A DNA stretch of 22,318 nt from Candidatus Levybacteria bacterium RIFCSPLOWO2_12_FULL_37_14. GTDB taxonomy: Bacteria > Patescibacteriota > Microgenomatia > Levybacterales > UBA12049. The stretch lies in assembly GCA_001782645.1 (NCBI GenBank), contig MFPH01000029.1, positions 1 to 22,318 on the forward strand, in the 5' to 3' direction. Made by a program: the position numbers and the translations under genes. Below are positions 21,001-22,318 of the stretch, in pieces. The notes below the pieces were generated by a model. The model did not search any database and was not told where the DNA came from. It saw nothing but the letters and a program-made list of their open reading frames with translations. Positions within the stretch are counted from its first letter, which is position 1, and each line of letters starts with the position of its first letter.

Positions 21001-21784
21001 TGCTCAATCAATTGGAGAGCCGGGCACTCAGCTCACAATGAGAGTAAGGCATTTTGGAGGAGTGGTTATGTCTGACGTTACTCAAGGTTTGCCAAGAGTT
21101 GAAGAGCTTTTTGAAATGAGAACTCCAAAAGCATTGTCCCCAATAGCTGAATTTATGGGTAAAATCAAGCTTGAAACCACAGACGATGGATATTTGGTAA
21201 CAATAAAAAGCACAAAGATTAAGCCGGCTCAAGAGTTAGAATACTTTATTCCTTTAACAGCAGCTCTTAATGTTAAGGATGGGGACGAAGTTTTGCCGGG
21301 AGTTCAACTGGCTCAGGGATATGTTGATCCGAAAGAAATGCTAAAGATCAAAGGCTTAACTGATGCGCAAAGGTATGTTATTTTGGAGGCTCAAAAGGTT
21401 TATGAATCTCAGGGTATTGCCATTAATGACAAGCATTTTGAAGTAGTTTTGAGAAAAATGTCTGACAAAGTTGTCGTAGAAACAGTCGGAGATACGTCTT
21501 TAATTCCGGGAGCATTTATTACTAAAACAAAATTTCAGGATATTAATTCCGGAATATTGTCCCAAGGAGGGGAACCTGCAACAGCCAGACAGACAATACT
21601 CGGAATTACAAAATCTGCTTTATATTCAGATTCATGGTTGTCTGCATCTTCTTTTCAGGAGACAACCAAAGTTCTGACCGAAGCAGCTTTGGAAGGCCGC
21701 GTTGACAACCTCATTGGCCTTAAAGAAAATGTCATCATTGGCCGTTTGATTCCAGTTGAAGGAAAAACCTCAAGTGAGGTATAA
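18062..21784 (+). CDS. rpoC: DNA-directed RNA polymerase subunit beta'
   Basis: RpoC carries the catalytic centre of RNA polymerase. The 1240-residue protein shows the N-terminal zinc site C71-x-C73 and C86-x2-C89, a lysine/glutamate-rich coiled-coil segment (about 155-245) in the clamp region, PPDLRPMVQLSGGRFATSDL, KRVDYSGRSVIVVGP, the active site NADFDGD (549-555, with the three magnesium-binding Asp 551, 553 and 555), the second zinc site C877, C949, C956, C959, and the C-terminal GVIAAQSIGEPGTQLTMR with RQTILGITKSAL. It begins two bases after rpoB's stop and has no Shine-Dalgarno sequence; ATG 18089 (MKDITILDF) is an alternative start. The last bases contain the promoter of rpsL. Confidence 0.98.
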   Translation: MNGINIDKKMKDITILDFKALRISLASSKDILEWSYGEVTKPETINYRTLRPEKDGLFDERIFGPTKDWECYCGKYKRIRYRGIVCDKCGVEVTLSRVRRERMGHINLATPVAHVWFFKGSSSPLSLLLDMSQKSLESVIYYASYLVISIDEEKKKQALDSFSDYIEKKKQQLKQELSLEGKKVEEEMEQKKKEALGSKSKIEQGELIEQEIELTKRQKTTVIAERLDQESKKLDEIYDALLKLLKGLRIGAVLSEDEYFKILEYDIPVFFTIRTGAEGLLELLEKIDIAGLIASLRKEAEKAKGQKYLKLIKRLRLIESIRKAEIMPSFMLLSVLPVIPPDLRPMVQLSGGRFATSDLNDLYRRVINRNNRLKHLMSLGAPQIILKNERRMLQEAVDSLIDIAQRSSQVTSSPLRSLSDMLRGKQGRFRQNLLGKRVDYSGRSVIVVGPQLTLSQCGLPKEMALEMFKPFVLREVIIRGFAPNIKSAKRFIEKRPPEVFDILEEITKNHPVLLNRAPTLHKLGIQAFYPILIEGSAIALHPCVCAGYNADFDGDQMAVHIPLSKKAQEEAITLMMPKQNLLKPADGGAITLPNKEMAVGIYYLTSIDESLRKEELPMFRDMQDALLTHNVKTIQLREPIMIRIEDKNEETTVGRILLNEALPKSFGFINKSINASGIKTIVTEAITKRTPDEVENLIDAIKKLGFYGATVSGISVSVFDNEMIPERTKFIHEADKKIILIEEDYQKGLITDEERKRLSNDIWLKVTDIIADLTWNNLKSTNVIKLIIDSEGARAGKEQLKQLSAMKGLILDPLGKIVELPIKSNFREGLSIFEYVASARGSRKGLTDSALKTANAGYLTRRLVDCSHDVIIRKEDCGTKEGIILIKDEKDRTTPFLQRILGRVSAGNVYSLKTKKIIAKAQEEITVALAKKIVDNEVSEVIVRSAITCELEYGICVKCYGWDFSTRKTVEQGVPVGVIAAQSIGEPGTQLTMRVRHFGGVVMSDVTQGLPRVEELFEMRTPKALSPIAEFMGKIKLETTDDGYLVTIKSTKIKPAQELEYFIPLTAALNVKDGDEVLPGVQLAQGYVDPKEMLKIKGLTDAQRYVILEAQKVYESQGIAINDKHFEVVLRKMSDKVVVETVGDTSLIPGAFITKTKFQDINSGILSQGGEPATARQTILGITKSALYSDSWLSASSFQETTKVLTEAALEGRVDNLIGLKENVIIGRLIPVEGKTSSEV

Positions 21785-21785
21785 T
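21756..21785 (+). promoter_or_regulatory. rpsL promoter overlapping the end of rpoC
   Basis: TTGAAG (21756-21761), 18-base spacer, perfect TATAAT (21780-21785) whose middle bases are the rpoC stop codon. The predicted start is about 4 bases before the rpsL ATG at 21797. Confidence 0.6.
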
Positions 21786-21796
21786 ACGCATAACTT

Positions 21797-22288
21797 ATGC
21801 CAACATTATCACAATTAAGTAAAAGAGGAAGAAAAAGGAAAATAAAAAAGAGCCGATCCGGTGCTTTAAGAAGGATTTTTAATGCCAAGGATCGGGTTTA
21901 TAAATCAACTGTTTCTCCTCAAAAAAGAGGGGTGGTTACCTTGGTCAAAACGATGACTCCAAAAAAACCAAACTCGGCTTTAAGAAAAGTTGCCCGTGTC
22001 AAACTGTCAAATAAAATGGAAGTAACAGCCTATATCGGAGGAATTGGACACTCACTTTCCGAACACGGAATAGTTCTGGTCCGCGGCGGAAGAGTTAAAG
22101 ATTTGCCGGGCGTAAAATATCATATCGTCAGAGGAAAATTTGATTTGCTTGGAGTTGAAAGTAGAAAAAAAGGAAGAAGCAGGTATGGAACCAAAAGAAA
22201 TGTTATGGGAGGAGCAACAGCGCCGAAAGTAGTTACGGGAACCGCGTCAAACGCGGCTGCAGCATCACCAGTAAAGCCGGCAGCGTAA
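21797..22288 (+). CDS. rpsL: 30S ribosomal protein S12
   Basis: S12 sits at the decoding centre of the small subunit. The 163-residue protein contains the conserved core PQKRGVVTLV, TPKKPNSALRKVARVKL (54-70), IGHSLSEHGIVLVRGGRVKD and LPGVKYHIVRG. Against the 124-residue E. coli protein it has about 13 extra residues (RRIFNAKDRVYKS region, 25-37) between the N-terminal helix and PQKRG, and a ~28-residue Ala/Pro/Thr-rich C-terminal tail. The lysines where streptomycin-resistance changes occur (KKPNS and RVKDLPG) are the wild-type residues. It is 12 bases after rpoC and probably has its own promoter. rpsG would be expected next, beyond the window. Confidence 0.97.
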   Translation: MPTLSQLSKRGRKRKIKKSRSGALRRIFNAKDRVYKSTVSPQKRGVVTLVKTMTPKKPNSALRKVARVKLSNKMEVTAYIGGIGHSLSEHGIVLVRGGRVKDLPGVKYHIVRGKFDLLGVESRKKGRSRYGTKRNVMGGATAPKVVTGTASNAAAASPVKPAA

Positions 22289-22290
22289 AT

Positions 22291-22318
22291 TATGAATTCA
22301 AAATTCAAAGTGCAAAGT
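22291..22318. repeat. A/T-rich TTCAAA repeat after rpsL (continues past window)
   Basis: TATGAATTCAAAATTCAAAG then TGCAAAGT. The words TTCAAA and GTGCAAAGT recur in the ftsK-rodZ gap (5729-5815), so this is another member of that spacer repeat type. Confidence 0.5.

Noticed and set aside
21956..22110. Streptomycin-resistance changes in S12
   Set aside because: Both lysines (in TPKKPNS and in RVKDLPG) are the normal, drug-sensitive residues.

Overview
The window looks like the chromosome of a Candidate Phyla Radiation (Patescibacteria) bacterium, most likely of the Microgenomates group. The grounds are an A+T-rich genome with dense genes, an alanyl-tRNA synthetase that stops after the editing domain, an archaeal-type AMP/thymidine phosphorylase, a PilM-like/beta-domain membrane protein next to a sortase, a ribosomal protein S12 with an extra segment, and almost no Shine-Dalgarno sequences. 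The lineage is inferred from protein character only; there is no rRNA gene in the window.

Positions 1-3540 are an accessory, repeat-rich stretch. All its genes are on the minus strand: a partial DsrE-like protein running off the left edge, a possible 42-residue ORF, a GNAT-cupin fusion, an unrecognised 193-residue protein, a 5'-truncated relic of a ComB-like phosphatase and a SET-domain methyltransferase. Between them lie GC-rich repeats (three copies of a ~49-bp unit, four copies of a TCCCACCT/AGGTGGGA hairpin unit, a 26-bp palindrome).

Positions 3608-7130 (plus strand) hold ftsK, a RodZ-like HTH/membrane protein, and two small membrane proteins (DUF948-like and YtxH-like). They meet tail to tail, with overlapping stop codons, a minus-strand series running 14513 to 7127: an alaS leader ORF, alaS, a 770-residue PilM-like/beta-domain membrane protein, a class E-like sortase, an AMP/thymidine phosphorylase and mltG. 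The common theme is cell division and envelope building, plus alanine charging and nucleotide salvage.

Positions 14615-22288 (plus strand) are the transcription/translation core: a strong promoter, rpoB, rpoC two bases later, and rpsL with its own promoter placed over the rpoC stop codon.

The most unusual observation is upstream of alaS. A leaderless-looking promoter opens a 43-residue ORF whose sequence is a second, diverged copy of the AlaRS N-terminus. A 36-bp palindromic element is inserted in frame inside this copy, which then runs through TTTCAAA heptads and ends in an ATGA overlap with the alaS start. The same 36-bp element, together with two shorter palindromes, sits in frame in the linker of the 770-residue protein. 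This points to a family of small palindromic elements that enter coding sequence in frame, similar in behaviour to Rickettsia palindromic elements. Several genes also have a TATAAT box only 6-13 bases before the start codon, suggesting widespread leaderless transcripts.
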